Positions 1-9,700 of a stretch of DNA of 61,890 nt are shown here, one piece after another. The notes below the pieces were generated by a model that saw nothing but the letters and a program-made list of their open reading frames with translations, had not been told where the DNA came from and did not search any database. Origin of the DNA: an uncultured Coprococcus sp. (GTDB lineage: Bacteria; Bacillota_A; Clostridia; Lachnospirales; Lachnospiraceae); the NCBI GenBank assembly GCA_900767685.1, contig CAAGAB010000074.1, positions 1 through 61,890 on the forward strand, given 5' to 3'. Within the stretch, counting starts at the first letter, position 1. Each line of letters starts with the position of its first letter. Made by a program: the position numbers and the translations under genes.

Positions 1-1
1 A

Positions 2-304
2 CTTGCTATAGAACAGGCATCCAGAAAACTCGGCGATTGGCGGCTTGAGGAATGCACCATGTATGTGACATTAGAACCGTGCCAGATGTGTGCCGGGGCA
101 ATAGTGCAGGCGAGAATCCCTAAAGTGGTTATAGGCTGCATGAATCCCAAGGCGGGGTGTGCAGGTTCCATCATCAATCTTCTGGATATGAAGCAATTTA
201 ACCATCAGGTAAGTGTGCTAAAGGGTGTCATGCAACATGAGTGCAGTGATATGATGAAGCAGTTTTTTCGGGAACTGAGGCTTGGAAAAGCGAAGAATGC
301 TTGA
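2..304 (+). CDS. tadA: tRNA-specific adenosine deaminase TadA, 5'-truncated by the window edge
   Basis: The reading frame is already open at base 2, so only the C-terminal 100 residues are present. TadA deaminates the wobble adenosine of tRNA-Arg(ACG) to inosine in the cytoplasm. The zinc-binding PCQMCAGA motif, preceded by TLE, is the second half of the cytidine/deoxycytidylate deaminase signature; the HAE half lies upstream of the window. The C-terminal part (GCAGSIINLL, then a helical tail ending in FFRELR) fits TadA. The ATG at 59 is internal and not a start. The stop codon lies inside the -35 box of the SRP RNA promoter. Gene order tadA then SRP RNA is common in Clostridia, which supports the call. 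Confidence 0.9.
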   Translation, partial: LAIEQASRKLGDWRLEECTMYVTLEPCQMCAGAIVQARIPKVVIGCMNPKAGCAGSIINLLDMKQFNHQVSVLKGVMQHECSDMMKQFFRELRLGKAKNA

Positions 305-329
305 CGGCGGGCGGTCTGTCAGATATAAT
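301..329 (+). promoter_or_regulatory. Sigma-A promoter for the SRP RNA
   Basis: TTGACG at 301-306 and TATAAT at 324-329 are separated by 17 bases, close to the vegetative consensus. The -35 box contains the TGA stop of tadA, so the two genes abut. Expected transcription start is near 336, about 35 bases before the first conserved SRP RNA stem, which implies 5' processing. Confidence 0.75.
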
Positions 330-370
330 GAAACCCGCAGTGCAATGTGCACGATGAATATGTTTTAAAG

Positions 371-645
371 TTTCCATGCAACCGGGGAGGTAGCGGCGCC
401 CTGTACCTGCAATCCGCTATAGCAGGGGTGATGGTCTTCCGGAGGGGTGGCCGCTGTAGGGCTGCCCTCAGTAAGTGGTGTTGATGTCTGGGTCTCGCGC
501 AACAGGAATCTCTGAACCGTGTCAGGTCGGAGACGAAGCAGCACTAAGGGGAATCTCCTGTGTGCCGTGAGGGTGCCTGGGCTGAGCTAACTGCTGAGGT
601 AACGTCTATGGTGACGCTTCGAAGAAAGACCGCATGGATTTTTTT
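371..645 (+). ncRNA. ffs: Signal recognition particle RNA, long Firmicute type (6S/4.5S-like, with Alu domain)
   Basis: This non-coding stretch shows the long SRP RNA architecture: closing stem between CCATGC at 374-379 and GCATGG at 632-637, an Alu-like segment near 382-428 (GGGGAGGTAGCGG, then CTGTACCTGCAATCCGC), and domain IV near 515-545. In domain IV, GTCAGG and AAGCAGC flank a three-base-pair stem closed by a GAGA (GNRA) tetraloop at 530-533. A run of seven T at 639-645 follows the closing stem and probably terminates the transcript. The RNA scaffolds Ffh for co-translational membrane targeting. Exact mature ends are uncertain by some bases. Confidence 0.9.
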
Positions 646-825
646 ATGTATATTCCCGCCGGGTGACGGCGGAGGATGCACTTATTTTATAAGATATTTG
701 TTAAAAATTTAAAAAAATATAGCAAAATGCTACAAAAGATGTTATCATCAAGTATGATACTTTTACGGAAAGGGAAAAGCCGTAGAAAAGTGTCTTAATA
801 GTGATTTTCCAAGGGGCGAACTATT

Positions 826-1416
826 ATGAATTACGCTAAAGTAATTGATTTTGTAAAGACACAGACGGCTGTGAATGGCAGACCGCCAAACTACCCATTC
901 AGAAGCAGGTTTGAGCACACTATGAGAGTTTATAGATGGGCTATTAAGCTTCAGTCCAAGCTGGGTGGAGATTTGGATATTATAGTTCTTGCCGCACTTC
1001 TTCATGATGTGGGCTGGGATGATGAGAGACCACATGGTGAGGTAGGAGCAGAGATTGCGGTAAATTATCTGGACAGCCTTGGTGTAGATCCTCAGAAGAT
1101 AGCAAAGATCGGTGAGATCATCATGATACACGAGGAGAAAGATACAGATGCGGATCTGTCGCTTGAGTGCAGAATAGTTATGGATGCAGATCTTCTGGAT
1201 GAGGTTGGAGCCATAAGTGTGTTGTGGGATTCCATGGCAACTGCTATAGAGGATGAGGCCAGTTATAAGCGTGCATATTACAGAATAAAGAATTTTTACA
1301 AGATTAACAAACCGAAGATAAAAAGATGTAAGACTGAGGCCGGAAGGCTTGAGTACAGCAAACGCATGCAGTTGTTGGAGGATTTTATCTTCCAGCTTGA
1401 GAAAGAACTTTTTTAG
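826..1416 (+). CDS. HD-domain metal-dependent phosphohydrolase, function unknown
   Basis: The 196-residue protein is predicted cytoplasmic. It carries the HD signature in order: a first His in RFEHTMRVYRWA, LLHDVGW about 40 residues later, a His in the HEE segment near residue 104, and Asp in MDADLLDEVG. These are the usual metal ligands of HD phosphohydrolases, which act on nucleotides or phosphodiesters; the substrate cannot be read from the sequence. The start ATG has AAGGGG about 9 bases upstream. It lies alone between the SRP RNA and an unrelated small gene on the same strand. Confidence 0.75.
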   Translation: MNYAKVIDFVKTQTAVNGRPPNYPFRSRFEHTMRVYRWAIKLQSKLGGDLDIIVLAALLHDVGWDDERPHGEVGAEIAVNYLDSLGVDPQKIAKIGEIIMIHEEKDTDADLSLECRIVMDADLLDEVGAISVLWDSMATAIEDEASYKRAYYRIKNFYKINKPKIKRCKTEAGRLEYSKRMQLLEDFIFQLEKELF

Positions 1417-1577
1417 AAAGACTATAGAGAGACTATAGAGAGACTACTGCAGAGAAATTATTGTGGAGAAGCGATGAAAGGGATTTATTAAGGGTATTTC
1501 TAATAGTACCTGCATGTACTTAGAACAGTAGTTGTTCATTTATTACATTCAATCATTATAGATAGGAGAGATAATTT

Positions 1578-2081
1578 ATGAAGACATTTGTTAAGATTTT
1601 GGTAGCGATACTCGTGGTTGCAGCTCTGTGTGGAGGTATATATCTGGTACTTCCGGAGACGGCACAGACATTTGTAAAGGGTAATATCCAGTATCGTACA
1701 AATGATGAGGCAAAGAAGAGAGTAGATGAGGCGAAGAACAGCCAGATAAAGTACACATACAAGGACAACGGAATCAAGAAGATATATGATCCGGGCACCA
1801 CATATGGATCAGCACTTGAGAAAAAAGCTAAGACAACAGTATGGTACTACGAGAGCAATGGAACAGGTGGATACACCATAACATTCTATGGAACCAAGGT
1901 CAGCATGGATCTTGCCAAGTTCGGTTCAGATGGAACATACATCGACAAGACGCTCAAGGTAGTATTCGATTACAAGCCGAACAACAACGGCGGTTACACA
2001 GGAACGGTTTCATGGTATATTGACAACGAGCCATGTGATGAGAGCATAACACTTGCAGTTGTACAGGCTCTGTGCAATTAA
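1578..2081 (+). CDS. Small membrane-anchored extracytoplasmic protein of unknown function
   Basis: The 167-residue protein starts with a short basic stretch and one hydrophobic segment (about residues 5-25), so it is probably an uncleaved anchor or signal peptide with the remainder outside the cell. The C-terminal half is rich in Tyr, Thr and Gly with alternating beta-strand patterns (WYYESNGTGGYTITFYG, then TGTVSWYIDNEPC), suggesting a small beta domain. Two Cys near the end (CDES, ALCN) could form a disulfide. AGGAGAG lies about 9 bases before the ATG. I do not recognise a family. Confidence 0.6.
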   Translation: MKTFVKILVAILVVAALCGGIYLVLPETAQTFVKGNIQYRTNDEAKKRVDEAKNSQIKYTYKDNGIKKIYDPGTTYGSALEKKAKTTVWYYESNGTGGYTITFYGTKVSMDLAKFGSDGTYIDKTLKVVFDYKPNNNGGYTGTVSWYIDNEPCDESITLAVVQALCN

Positions 2082-2120
2082 TAGATAATAAATGAATAAA
2101 GGGAGCCCCCAAAAGTAAAA

Positions 2121-2167
2121 ATAACCTCCAAACTGATGTAGGAAAAACTACTTGGTTTGGAGGTTAT
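2121..2167. terminator. Bidirectional terminator between the anchored protein gene and murG
   Basis: A perfect 13-bp stem pairs 2121-2133 with 2155-2167, with a further GTAG/CTAC pairing in the loop. On the reverse strand the stem is followed by a T-rich tract (complement of 2111-2120), so it fits best as the murG terminator, and it could serve both convergent genes. Confidence 0.75.
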
Positions 2168-2216
2168 ATTATATTGAGAGCAGATGGATTTGTTCATATA
2201 CTCGAACAGAACAATA

Positions 2217-3290
2217 TCAGTCGTTGCTGTTTACAAGTTCCTCTATCATGTTGACGATCATTCCTGTTGAATCAGCAAGGTTGCTGGATTCCATCGCCTG
2301 GATATATTTGTCCTTGTTGTTGTATACTTCATGTATAGCAGCGAACAGTGTGTCGGTATTCAGCTCTTCTTCCTGGATCACGTAGCTGTAGCCGCTCTTC
2401 TCAAATGACTGGGCGTTCAGTATCTGGTCTCCACGGGAGGCTGCCTTTGACAATGGGATTAGGATGTTTGGCTTTCTGAGAGCGAGAAGCTCACATATAG
2501 CATTTGCTCCGGCTCTGGAGATTATGATATCACAGAGTGCCAGCATGCTTGCCAGTTCCTTTTTCACATATTCATACTGAACGTATCCCTTCTTATCCTT
2601 AAGACTTTCGTCCAGATTATCTTTGCCGCATAGGTGGATTACATTGAAGGTCTCAAGCAGCTTGTCGAGATTTTCTCTTATTGCGTTGTTGATTATCACA
2701 CTTCCTGAGCTTCCGCCCACGATGAGGAGAACTGGTTTGCTGTCAGTGAAACCGCAGTAATTGTATGCGAATGCTGAATCGCCGCGGAAGAGTTCTTCTC
2801 TGATAGGAGTTCCTGTTACAACAGCCTTGCCATCCGGAAACAGATCCTTTGTCTCAGGGAAGTTGCAGCATACCTTTGTAGCCTTTGGAAGAGCCAGTTT
2901 GTTGGCAAGTCCGGGTGTCATATCCGATTCGTGGATAATGACAGGGATACCTGCCGAGTGCGCTGCAAATACAACAGGGACAGTAACAAAACCACCCTTG
3001 GAAAATACCACATCAGGTTTCAGTTCCTTCATGAGCTTCTTTGCCTCAGAGATACCCTTGAGAACCTTGAAAGGATCAGAGAAATTCTTCATTGAGAAGT
3101 ATCTTCTGAGCTTTCCTGAAGATATTCCGTGATAAGGAATTCCCATATCTTCTATAAGCTTTTTCTCCATGCCATCGTATGAACCGATATATTGAATATC
3201 ATAACCATGCTTCTTAAGTTCAGGCATGAGGGCCATGTTTGGAGTGACATGTCCGGCGGTTCCTCCGCCTGTCAGTATAATTCTCTTCAT
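2217..3290 (-). CDS. murG: UDP-GlcNAc:undecaprenyl-PP-MurNAc-pentapeptide GlcNAc transferase (MurG)
   Basis: MurG adds GlcNAc to lipid I to give lipid II on the inner face of the cytoplasmic membrane. The 357-residue length is typical. The N-terminal [14 protein letters not shown] loop corresponds to the GGTGGH motif of family GT28. [12 protein letters not shown] matches the acceptor-site HEQNxxPGxxNK region, [10 protein letters not shown] matches the GGSQGA loop, and [19 protein letters not shown] is the UDP-GlcNAc site. AAGGCG-type codon use is like its neighbours. It lies outside any division/cell-wall cluster, directly after a small TSCPD gene on the same strand, so it may be a second MurG copy or a relocated sole copy. 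Confidence 0.9.
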   Translation of the reverse strand: MKRIILTGGGTAGHVTPNMALMPELKKHGYDIQYIGSYDGMEKKLIEDMGIPYHGISSGKLRRYFSMKNFSDPFKVLKGISEAKKLMKELKPDVVFSKGGFVTVPVVFAAHSAGIPVIIHESDMTPGLANKLALPKATKVCCNFPETKDLFPDGKAVVTGTPIREELFRGDSAFAYNYCGFTDSKPVLLIVGGSSGSVIINNAIRENLDKLLETFNVIHLCGKDNLDESLKDKKGYVQYEYVKKELASMLALCDIIISRAGANAICELLALRKPNILIPLSKAASRGDQILNAQSFEKSGYSYVIQEEELNTDTLFAAIHEVYNNKDKYIQAMESSNLADSTGMIVNMIEELVNSND

Positions 3291-3314
3291 AATGATTGTT
3301 AATCCTCCTGAATT

Positions 3315-3560
3315 TTATGCTGTAGCCAGATACTGCTTGAGAGCCTGAGCCAGCTGATCCGGACAGGATGTTGACTTGAATCCGCAGGTGGTACCCTCAA
3401 GTTTCTCGATCACATCTTCGGGCTTCATACCCTCGACAAGAGCACCTATACCTTTGAGATTGCCATTGCATCCTCCGGTAAATTTAACATTGTGAAGCTT
3501 TCCGTCTATCACATCAAAAGATATCTCAACAGAACAAGTTCCTTTAGTCTTATAAACCAT
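3315..3560 (-). CDS. TSCPD-domain protein (TIGR03905-like)
   Basis: An 81-residue protein with the diagnostic STSCPDQLAQAL near the C-terminus and GGCNGNLKGIG in the middle. This family is a small stand-alone version of the Cys-rich C-terminal domain found in some ribonucleotide reductases; its function is not established. I choose the ATG ending at 3560 (protein begins MVYKTKGTC) because AGAGGT lies about 8 bases upstream; an in-frame ATG at 3593 has no clear ribosome site. It precedes murG on the same strand with a 24-base gap and could be co-transcribed. Confidence 0.75.
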   Translation of the reverse strand: MVYKTKGTCSVEISFDVIDGKLHNVKFTGGCNGNLKGIGALVEGMKPEDVIEKLEGTTCGFKSTSCPDQLAQALKQYLATA

Positions 3561-3811
3561 AACAATACCTCTTTTCTTATTGTACTTTGCCAATCATTTT
3601 TATATTCGTGTATGCGCTGACTGTCTGAGATCCTGCGCATTCTTCGCACTATATAATAACAGAAAAGAGCACAAAATCCAAACATTTGTCGAGCGAAAAT
3701 AATTGTATACCCGGGAAAGCCGCTCATATAATACTACCATCCGGACCGGCCAAACGGATATGAGGGGGTTGACATGACAAAATAATTGAAATCAAAGAGG
3801 AGAGATTAGCT

Positions 3812-4579
3812 ATGTTTGAAACTTTATTGAGTCAGAATGTATGTGTGTATGTGATAGTGATGTGTGGATTTATGGGAGTTGTCGGACGAATGATCATGGC
3901 TGGCTGCCTTGGACGACTGATAAAGGAGTCTGAGTTTATGGGAAGAACCAGAAAAAGGGCGTTGGCCGAAATGCGGAAACGGTATGAGGATATAAGATCG
4001 CTGGATGTGGAGGTGCGGGACACTGCGGCATTTGTGGACAAGTACATAGACAGACTGAAAATAGGACCGATATCGGTGCGTGCGTGGAATGCGTTCGTAA
4101 AAAATCTTGGGGTGATAGCTGCCGGGACAGGCATATTTGCGGCGATATATCAATATTATGTAGTAGGTGACGGCGGTGAGACGTTGAAACTGCTGGTGAG
4201 TGCGCTGGCTGTGGATATGGTATTGCTGCTGGCTTATAACCAGTGGAATCCGTCGTTGTATATAAAGGCGCTGCGAGACAGTGTGATGAATTATCTAGGC
4301 AACAGTCTGATGAACAGGCTTTGCAGGGAAGACAGAAGACAGGCGGCTGCTGCGGAAGTGGCTGGAGGTATGGTAAAAGATGAGGAAAGTGATGCAGGGG
4401 GTGTGCCGCGGGCCGTATGCGGTGACAGAGGAGTGAAGAACTGTAGCAAAAAGCACACAGATAACGTGCGCCGGAAACAAGAAATAAGATCTGATGAAGG
4501 TGGTACGGGCGGAGATGCCGGTGAGGATTATGACAGACTGCTTGACAAAATGATGCAGAAAATACTAGCGGATGGGTAG
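3812..4579 (+). CDS. Integral membrane protein of unknown function
   Basis: The 255-residue protein has hydrophobic segments at about 8-33, 95-115 and 122-142, a Lys/Arg-rich helical stretch (about 38-60) between the first two, and a charged, probably disordered C-terminal tail from about residue 180. GAGGAGA is 8 bases before the ATG. It sits 35 bases upstream of a PdaA-like deacetylase gene on the same strand, so the two may form an operon linked to the cell envelope; that is inference from position. No catalytic motif is visible. Confidence 0.6.
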   Translation: MFETLLSQNVCVYVIVMCGFMGVVGRMIMAGCLGRLIKESEFMGRTRKRALAEMRKRYEDIRSLDVEVRDTAAFVDKYIDRLKIGPISVRAWNAFVKNLGVIAAGTGIFAAIYQYYVVGDGGETLKLLVSALAVDMVLLLAYNQWNPSLYIKALRDSVMNYLGNSLMNRLCREDRRQAAAAEVAGGMVKDEESDAGGVPRAVCGDRGVKNCSKKHTDNVRRKQEIRSDEGGTGGDAGEDYDRLLDKMMQKILADG

Positions 4580-4614
4580 GTAAGTCAATAAATTCAGGAT
4601 GGAAGCAGTAGTAA

Positions 4615-5610
4615 TTGAAGAGATTGAGTGAGCTGAAAAAAAGAATAATAGCAGTTGGAATATGTGCTGTCTGCATTGCCGGCATGTTGATGGGGTGTTC
4701 TATCTATGATAAGGCGGATCTGGATAAGATGACCGCGACTCCGGGTGATGCGGCCTGTGTGGACACTGGAGCAGAGAGGAAAGGTGATGCAAAAAGAGAT
4801 CAGGCAGAATCAGATGATGATCAGAAGACTGATGATAAGGGGGAAAACACGGGAAAAAACGGGGGAGATTTGGAGGATGTCACGAAACTAAGGGATTACA
4901 GCGCGATTCCAACAAAGAAATATTCGTGGTACATAGTAAGGGATAAGAATCATGGGATGAGTGGATGCGATAACAGTTTTCCACTGGAACAGTATGATGC
5001 GTATTATGTAGATAGGATTTGCGCGGAAAAAGGTGAAAAAGTGATGTATCTGACATTTGACTGTGGGTATGAGAACGGATACACAGATCAGATGCTGGAT
5101 ATTCTGAAGAAACATGATGCAAAGGGATGCTTCTTCGTGACGATGACTTATATAAGGGACAATCCGGATATAGTAAAGAGAATGAAGGAGGAGGGACATC
5201 AGGTGGGAAACCACACGGTGCATCATCCGTGCATGCCGGAGAAGAGTGTGGAGGAGCAGAAAAGTGAGCTTAAGGAATGTTCGGATTTCATGAAGATTGA
5301 AACTGGTTATGATATGGATATGTATTTCAGGCCGCCTTGCGGTGAGTACAGTGAACAGGTTCTGCAGCTGGCCAAGGATATGGGGTACAAGACCATCTTT
5401 TGGAGTATGGCTTACCTTGATTATGATGTGAACAACCAGCCGGGGACGGACTACGTCATTGATCATTTTGCGAAATACTATCATCCCGGGGCAATTCCGC
5501 TCATACACAATGTGTCATCGTCAAATGCGCAGGCACTTGATACGGTTCTCACAAACCTGGAGAAGGAGGGATATGAGTTCAGGTCTTTGAATGAGATGAA
5601 ATTTGAATAG
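4615..5610 (+). CDS. Lipoprotein polysaccharide deacetylase, PdaA-like (NodB domain)
   Basis: A TTG start is proposed (GGA about 12 bases upstream) because it gives a full lipoprotein signal peptide with lipobox LMGC (Cys28). Residues 35-90 form an acidic linker. The NodB domain follows: motif 1 TFDCGYENGY (Asp149), motif 2 HTVHHP, motif 3 RPPCGEYS, later IFWSMAYLDYD and IPLIHNVS. The YENGY context resembles Bacillus PdaA, which deacetylates N-acetylmuramic acid on the way to muramic-delta-lactam. Where classical NodB enzymes have a second Asp and PdaA has Asn, this protein has Cys150. Substrate (peptidoglycan MurNAc or other GlcNAc polymer) is not certain. A hairpin terminator follows. Confidence 0.8.
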   Translation: MKRLSELKKRIIAVGICAVCIAGMLMGCSIYDKADLDKMTATPGDAACVDTGAERKGDAKRDQAESDDDQKTDDKGENTGKNGGDLEDVTKLRDYSAIPTKKYSWYIVRDKNHGMSGCDNSFPLEQYDAYYVDRICAEKGEKVMYLTFDCGYENGYTDQMLDILKKHDAKGCFFVTMTYIRDNPDIVKRMKEEGHQVGNHTVHHPCMPEKSVEEQKSELKECSDFMKIETGYDMDMYFRPPCGEYSEQVLQLAKDMGYKTIFWSMAYLDYDVNNQPGTDYVIDHFAKYYHPGAIPLIHNVSSSNAQALDTVLTNLEKEGYEFRSLNEMKFE

Positions 5611-5625
5611 CAGTATCAGAAACAG

Positions 5626-5670
5626 AAGCTCTCTGCGCGGATCATGGCGGTCCGTACGGAGAGCTTTTGT
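5626..5670 (+). terminator. Rho-independent terminator after the deacetylase gene
   Basis: AAGCTCTC at 5626-5633 pairs with GAGAGCTT at 5659-5666, followed by TTT. It lies between the convergent deacetylase and MerR genes and may act on both. Confidence 0.7.
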
Positions 5671-5703
5671 GTATAAGTGTTTATGATTTTATTTTAATTG
5701 TTT

Positions 5704-6492
5704 TTACTCTAAATGACAGATTGGCAGTGCGATCTGTGTGATATAAGCATCTTTATTTGCCCCGTGGGTTGGAGGGCCCTCCATAAATGAATTGCGAAAA
5801 TAACCACAGGTAGCAAGATTGTTTTCTTTTGCATAGTCCAATAGTTTCTTCTGGACGGTGTCAAAATTTTCATATGGACCACGATAGTATATACAGATAG
5901 CTGCAGTCTGTGGCAGTTTTTTTATGTGTTCGTCATTGGCGTCAGAATCTGCTGCGACAGGTATGACATATCTTCCTTCGGATGTTGATTCGATAAAAAC
6001 CTCTGTACACATTTTGCCGGTGGTGTCCAGCTGATATTTTTTTGTTGCCTCGATAAAGGTCTTGCGCAGATCTTCAGTTTTTCTGACCAGATCAGAGTCT
6101 TTGAACTCCTGACAAAATGCAGTGAATGAAGGCAGAGTGATAAAACGGATCTCCGGTTCTGATGTCTGGGACTGACGCAGCTGAAGCTGGGCTATGCACA
6201 GATCCAGCTGAGAGCGGAGAGTGGTCATACGTTCAATGACATCCTCAAGTTTTTCGGTGTTATTGAAATATTTGTTAATCTCAGACAGTGATAATCCAAG
6301 TCCCTGAAGAACTTTTATGATTCGTATATGTACGATGTTATCGGCAGAGTAGTAGCGGAAACCACTGCTCTCGTTTTTGTATGCGGGTGTCAGAAGCCCC
6401 AGGTCTTCGTAGTTTAACAGCATCCTTCTTGTCACTCCAAGCATTTTAGTGACTTCGCCAATTTGATATAGATTTTTATTTTCGTGATTCAT
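5704..6492 (-). CDS. MerR-family transcriptional regulator with GyrI-like effector domain
   Basis: The 262-residue protein has an N-terminal MerR winged-helix (YQIGEVTKMLGVTRRMLLNYEDLGLL, then GFRYYSADNI), a coiled-coil dimerisation helix (about 75-110) and a C-terminal domain ending in the GyrI-like pattern YYRGPYENFDTVQKKLLDYAKENNL, as in BmrR-type regulators that bind small hydrophobic or cationic ligands. Activators of this family untwist promoters with 19-bp spacers, and such a promoter lies in the divergent region facing the next gene. Ribosome site GGGG about 6 bases before the ATG. The ligand is unknown. Confidence 0.85.
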   Translation of the reverse strand: MNHENKNLYQIGEVTKMLGVTRRMLLNYEDLGLLTPAYKNESSGFRYYSADNIVHIRIIKVLQGLGLSLSEINKYFNNTEKLEDVIERMTTLRSQLDLCIAQLQLRQSQTSEPEIRFITLPSFTAFCQEFKDSDLVRKTEDLRKTFIEATKKYQLDTTGKMCTEVFIESTSEGRYVIPVAADSDANDEHIKKLPQTAAICIYYRGPYENFDTVQKKLLDYAKENNLATCGYFRNSFMEGPPTHGANKDAYITQIALPICHLE

Positions 6493-6561
6493 ATGATTCC
6501 CCTTCCCTTAAAAATAGACAAAAAAAATTGTGAATGTTGCATAAATATCGTAAAATTATTG

Positions 6562-6592
6562 TTGACTTGAACATTGATGTACGAATTATAAT
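6562..6592 (+). promoter_or_regulatory. MerR-type promoter with 19-bp spacer and central dyad
   Basis: TTGACT at 6562-6567 and TATAAT at 6587-6592 are separated by 19 bases. Inside the spacer ACATTGATGT forms a short dyad (ACAT-TG-ATGT). MerR-family activators bind such dyads between the two boxes. The promoter points to the large surface protein gene starting at 6708. Confidence 0.6.
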
Positions 6593-6707
6593 TATCATAA
6601 ATTGTTAAATGGAAAGAGTCAAGAATTAACAGGAGGTAATGGTTGCAGAGAAAAAACGGTAATGGACACACGAAAAAGAGGTTTTATTGAGAAAGAGAGG
6701 GAAGTGT

Positions 6708-9700
6708 ATGAAAGAAAGAATTCTATGTAGAAAAGTTATGGCATGGCTCATGACAGCTTTCATGGTCATAACGTGTTTGATTTCGATAGGCGGTAAGAAT
6801 ACTGCCTACGCAGCGGCTATGGAGAATATCAAAGTAACAGACGTGGATATCAGCACAGATGGATATCTGAGAGGTCTCAAGTGGGGTTGGACGACCAGCG
6901 GTTATGCCAGTGCGAGCTGTAAGCTTGGCATTCAGTCTGAGAAGTTCTTGTCTGGCGATCTCACAAACTTTGGTGATTATCTGAGCAACCATAGGTACAG
7001 TGGATGGGCAAGCGCCGAGTCGCCTGAAGGCTGCGGATTTAAAGGCTGGATAACAGAGAACTCATTTTCAAGGAGTTCGGGTACATATGACAGAACGGAT
7101 ATTATTTCCGGAGAGGGAATAGATATGGGTACCACCGGTGTGTATTATCTGTATACGTGGACATATTACAATGGTTATGTATTCCCTGATATTTACATAG
7201 GAAGCATTGATCTGGATGCGGGCAAGATCGTGGACGCCAGCGGCAATGAAATAACATTCCAGATCGGTGGCTTTTCAGGCGGAGGCAATACAGATCCTTC
7301 GGAGGAAGAAGTTGTATTCATGAACAATGGATATCCATATGGCAAGAATATGACAAATAGTTCGATCACTCTCGTTATGGACGTGACAGGGGAGGCTGCA
7401 ACATATCAGTGGCAGAGCGCAACCAGTAAGCGTGGACCGTTTGCAGATATTGAAGGTGCAAATGAGAGTACATATACGTTCACCCCGACTCATGGATACT
7501 GGTACAGGTGCGTGGTGGATGGCACAGCCGGCAGAGCGGTAAAGGCAGTTTTTCCTTCCAGCGACAGTAATAAGTGGACAAGACCGAATAGCTGTTGGTA
7601 TATAAGCAATGGAGTTATGGCTTATATGGTCAATGGCAATGGGTTTGATATTGTTGGCTTGTATACCAAGGATGGAAAGAACTATATGCTTGGAACAAGC
7701 TATGACAAAGTATGGAGATTGTACAGCAGAAGCGATGCAGAACCTTCAGCTGAAACGGCTACATCACAAGTATCTGAGGCTTCGCTTGCGGCTTTGAGAT
7801 TGTCATTTGATCCTATGAACACACACGATCTGATCTTCGATGCGGAACTGAAGGAGGGGCAACACTCATTCGCTATAGGAGCTGACGCAAATATTGGAGA
7901 TGAAATTACAAGCTCTGACAGTGCAGATAAAGCGGTGCTTGCTGCCACTGTCAAGAATGGGGAATTACAGCAGATGGCGATGATGGGAGTCGCTAAATCG
8001 GCGGACGCGACAGATGAGACTCCGTCATTTGTACTTGCACCGATAACGCAGGCAAGTTGTTACTGGATCGGCAATTACAGAGAAAGAAAGATTTTTGCAT
8101 ACAATACTGTCTTGTCAACCTACATAAAGGAAACTGCTGAAATAAATGGCCAGAGTGTTGCCTCCTTGGTTGAAGGAACAGATTCGGGATTGACAATGTC
8201 ATGGACAAATGTTGAAGATGGCGGACATATAGGTTTCAAATTCAGCGTTGGAGCAGTAGCAGATGTAGGCGCTGTTACAGGACAGGTTGATTATATAACA
8301 GAAAAGCTGACAGATCTTGATGGCGATACTTCATATATTATCACTGTGGATGGCGAGTCATATGATATTGTGAGTGATATGTATGGTGATATAGCTCTTG
8401 AGGGAACAGATGATAACGACGCATCATATAGTTTGTTTGGTAAAAATATAAGTATCAGCAAGAAAGACAGTCAGGATACACCTGCTGATATAACTGTTGC
8501 AGCAAGACCGGAGGCACCATCTGCACCGAAGACTCTTGCAGACATACAGAATCCAACACCAGCCGATATGGAAAGTGCTGCAGACGGCGAAGGCGTTGAG
8601 ATAGTAAGCGTGACTGGCGATTCTGTGACTGTAAGCCCGCTTGGCGGACAGCAGTATCAGTATTCGACGGATGGAGCGACCTGGACAGTTCTCGATGATC
8701 TGAATGTGTCAGATAATTATGTTATCTCAGGACTTGAAGAGAACCAGAGGGTATATGTTCGCACAAGATACGTGGCTAATGCGACAAAACCAGCTTCATT
8801 GTGGTCAGATGCCAAGGTAGTCTCACGTGATCTGATCGCCGGAGTAACTGCGGAAGATACAACCTGCACTTATGATGGACTGATGCATAGCCCATCTGTT
8901 ACAATTGCAGATGGCCTGGATGGAGCTTCTATCAGTTATTCATTGGCAGCAGATGAGCCGTACACACAGACGGTTCCAGAACTTAAAAATGCCGGAACAT
9001 ATAAGGTGTATTACCTTGTTACAGCAGAGGAGTGTTCACCGGTATTTGGCGATGTGACTGTGACTATCGAAAAGAAAACGATCACAGCGGATAAGGTAAT
9101 TGTTGATGAAAATGCATATATACAGGGAATCCAGTTCTCAGGATTGCTGGATGGAGATGAACTTGTATATGACGAGGATTATACTGTAGTACTGTGGGAC
9201 GTTACACCTGGAATAGAGACGGTTGTAACTACATACAGATTTGGGCTTGCAACTACGGGTAATGCAGCCAATTACATACTTCAGAACAAGTCATGGGATA
9301 TGGTTCATCATCATGACTGGACGCATGAGGTAAAAGAAGGAAGCAGTAACAAGATAATTGCATACTGCAATGAAACTGAGAATTCGGCACACTGCGCATA
9401 TCAGGGCAGAAACGAGGCGGTCAGCTGTACTGTGACAGCAGAAAGCAGAGCGTATGACGGCACAGAATATGCAGGTGCAGTTGTTAATAACTGGATAACA
9501 GAGAAGACCGGAGAGGCAGCTGTTACATATTATGAGGGAACAGGCGATACCGATTATCCGGAAAATGAGAATGCGCCGGTAAATGCAGGTACTTATAAGT
9601 TTGTTGTGAAGATAGCTGATGTTACGGCTTATGCAGAATTTGAAATACAGAGACTTGACCAGAATGTTGAATTTGATGTAAGCGATTACACATTTGGCGA

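Noticed and set aside
656..674. CCGCCG/CGGCGG hairpin after the SRP RNA
   Set aside because: It has no T run and the SRP RNA already ends at T7; a separate terminator role is not supported.
3936..4685. Long reverse frame rich in Pro, His and Ser opposite the membrane protein gene
   Set aside because: It is a shadow of the forward gene, which has a good ribosome site and real hydrophobic segments.
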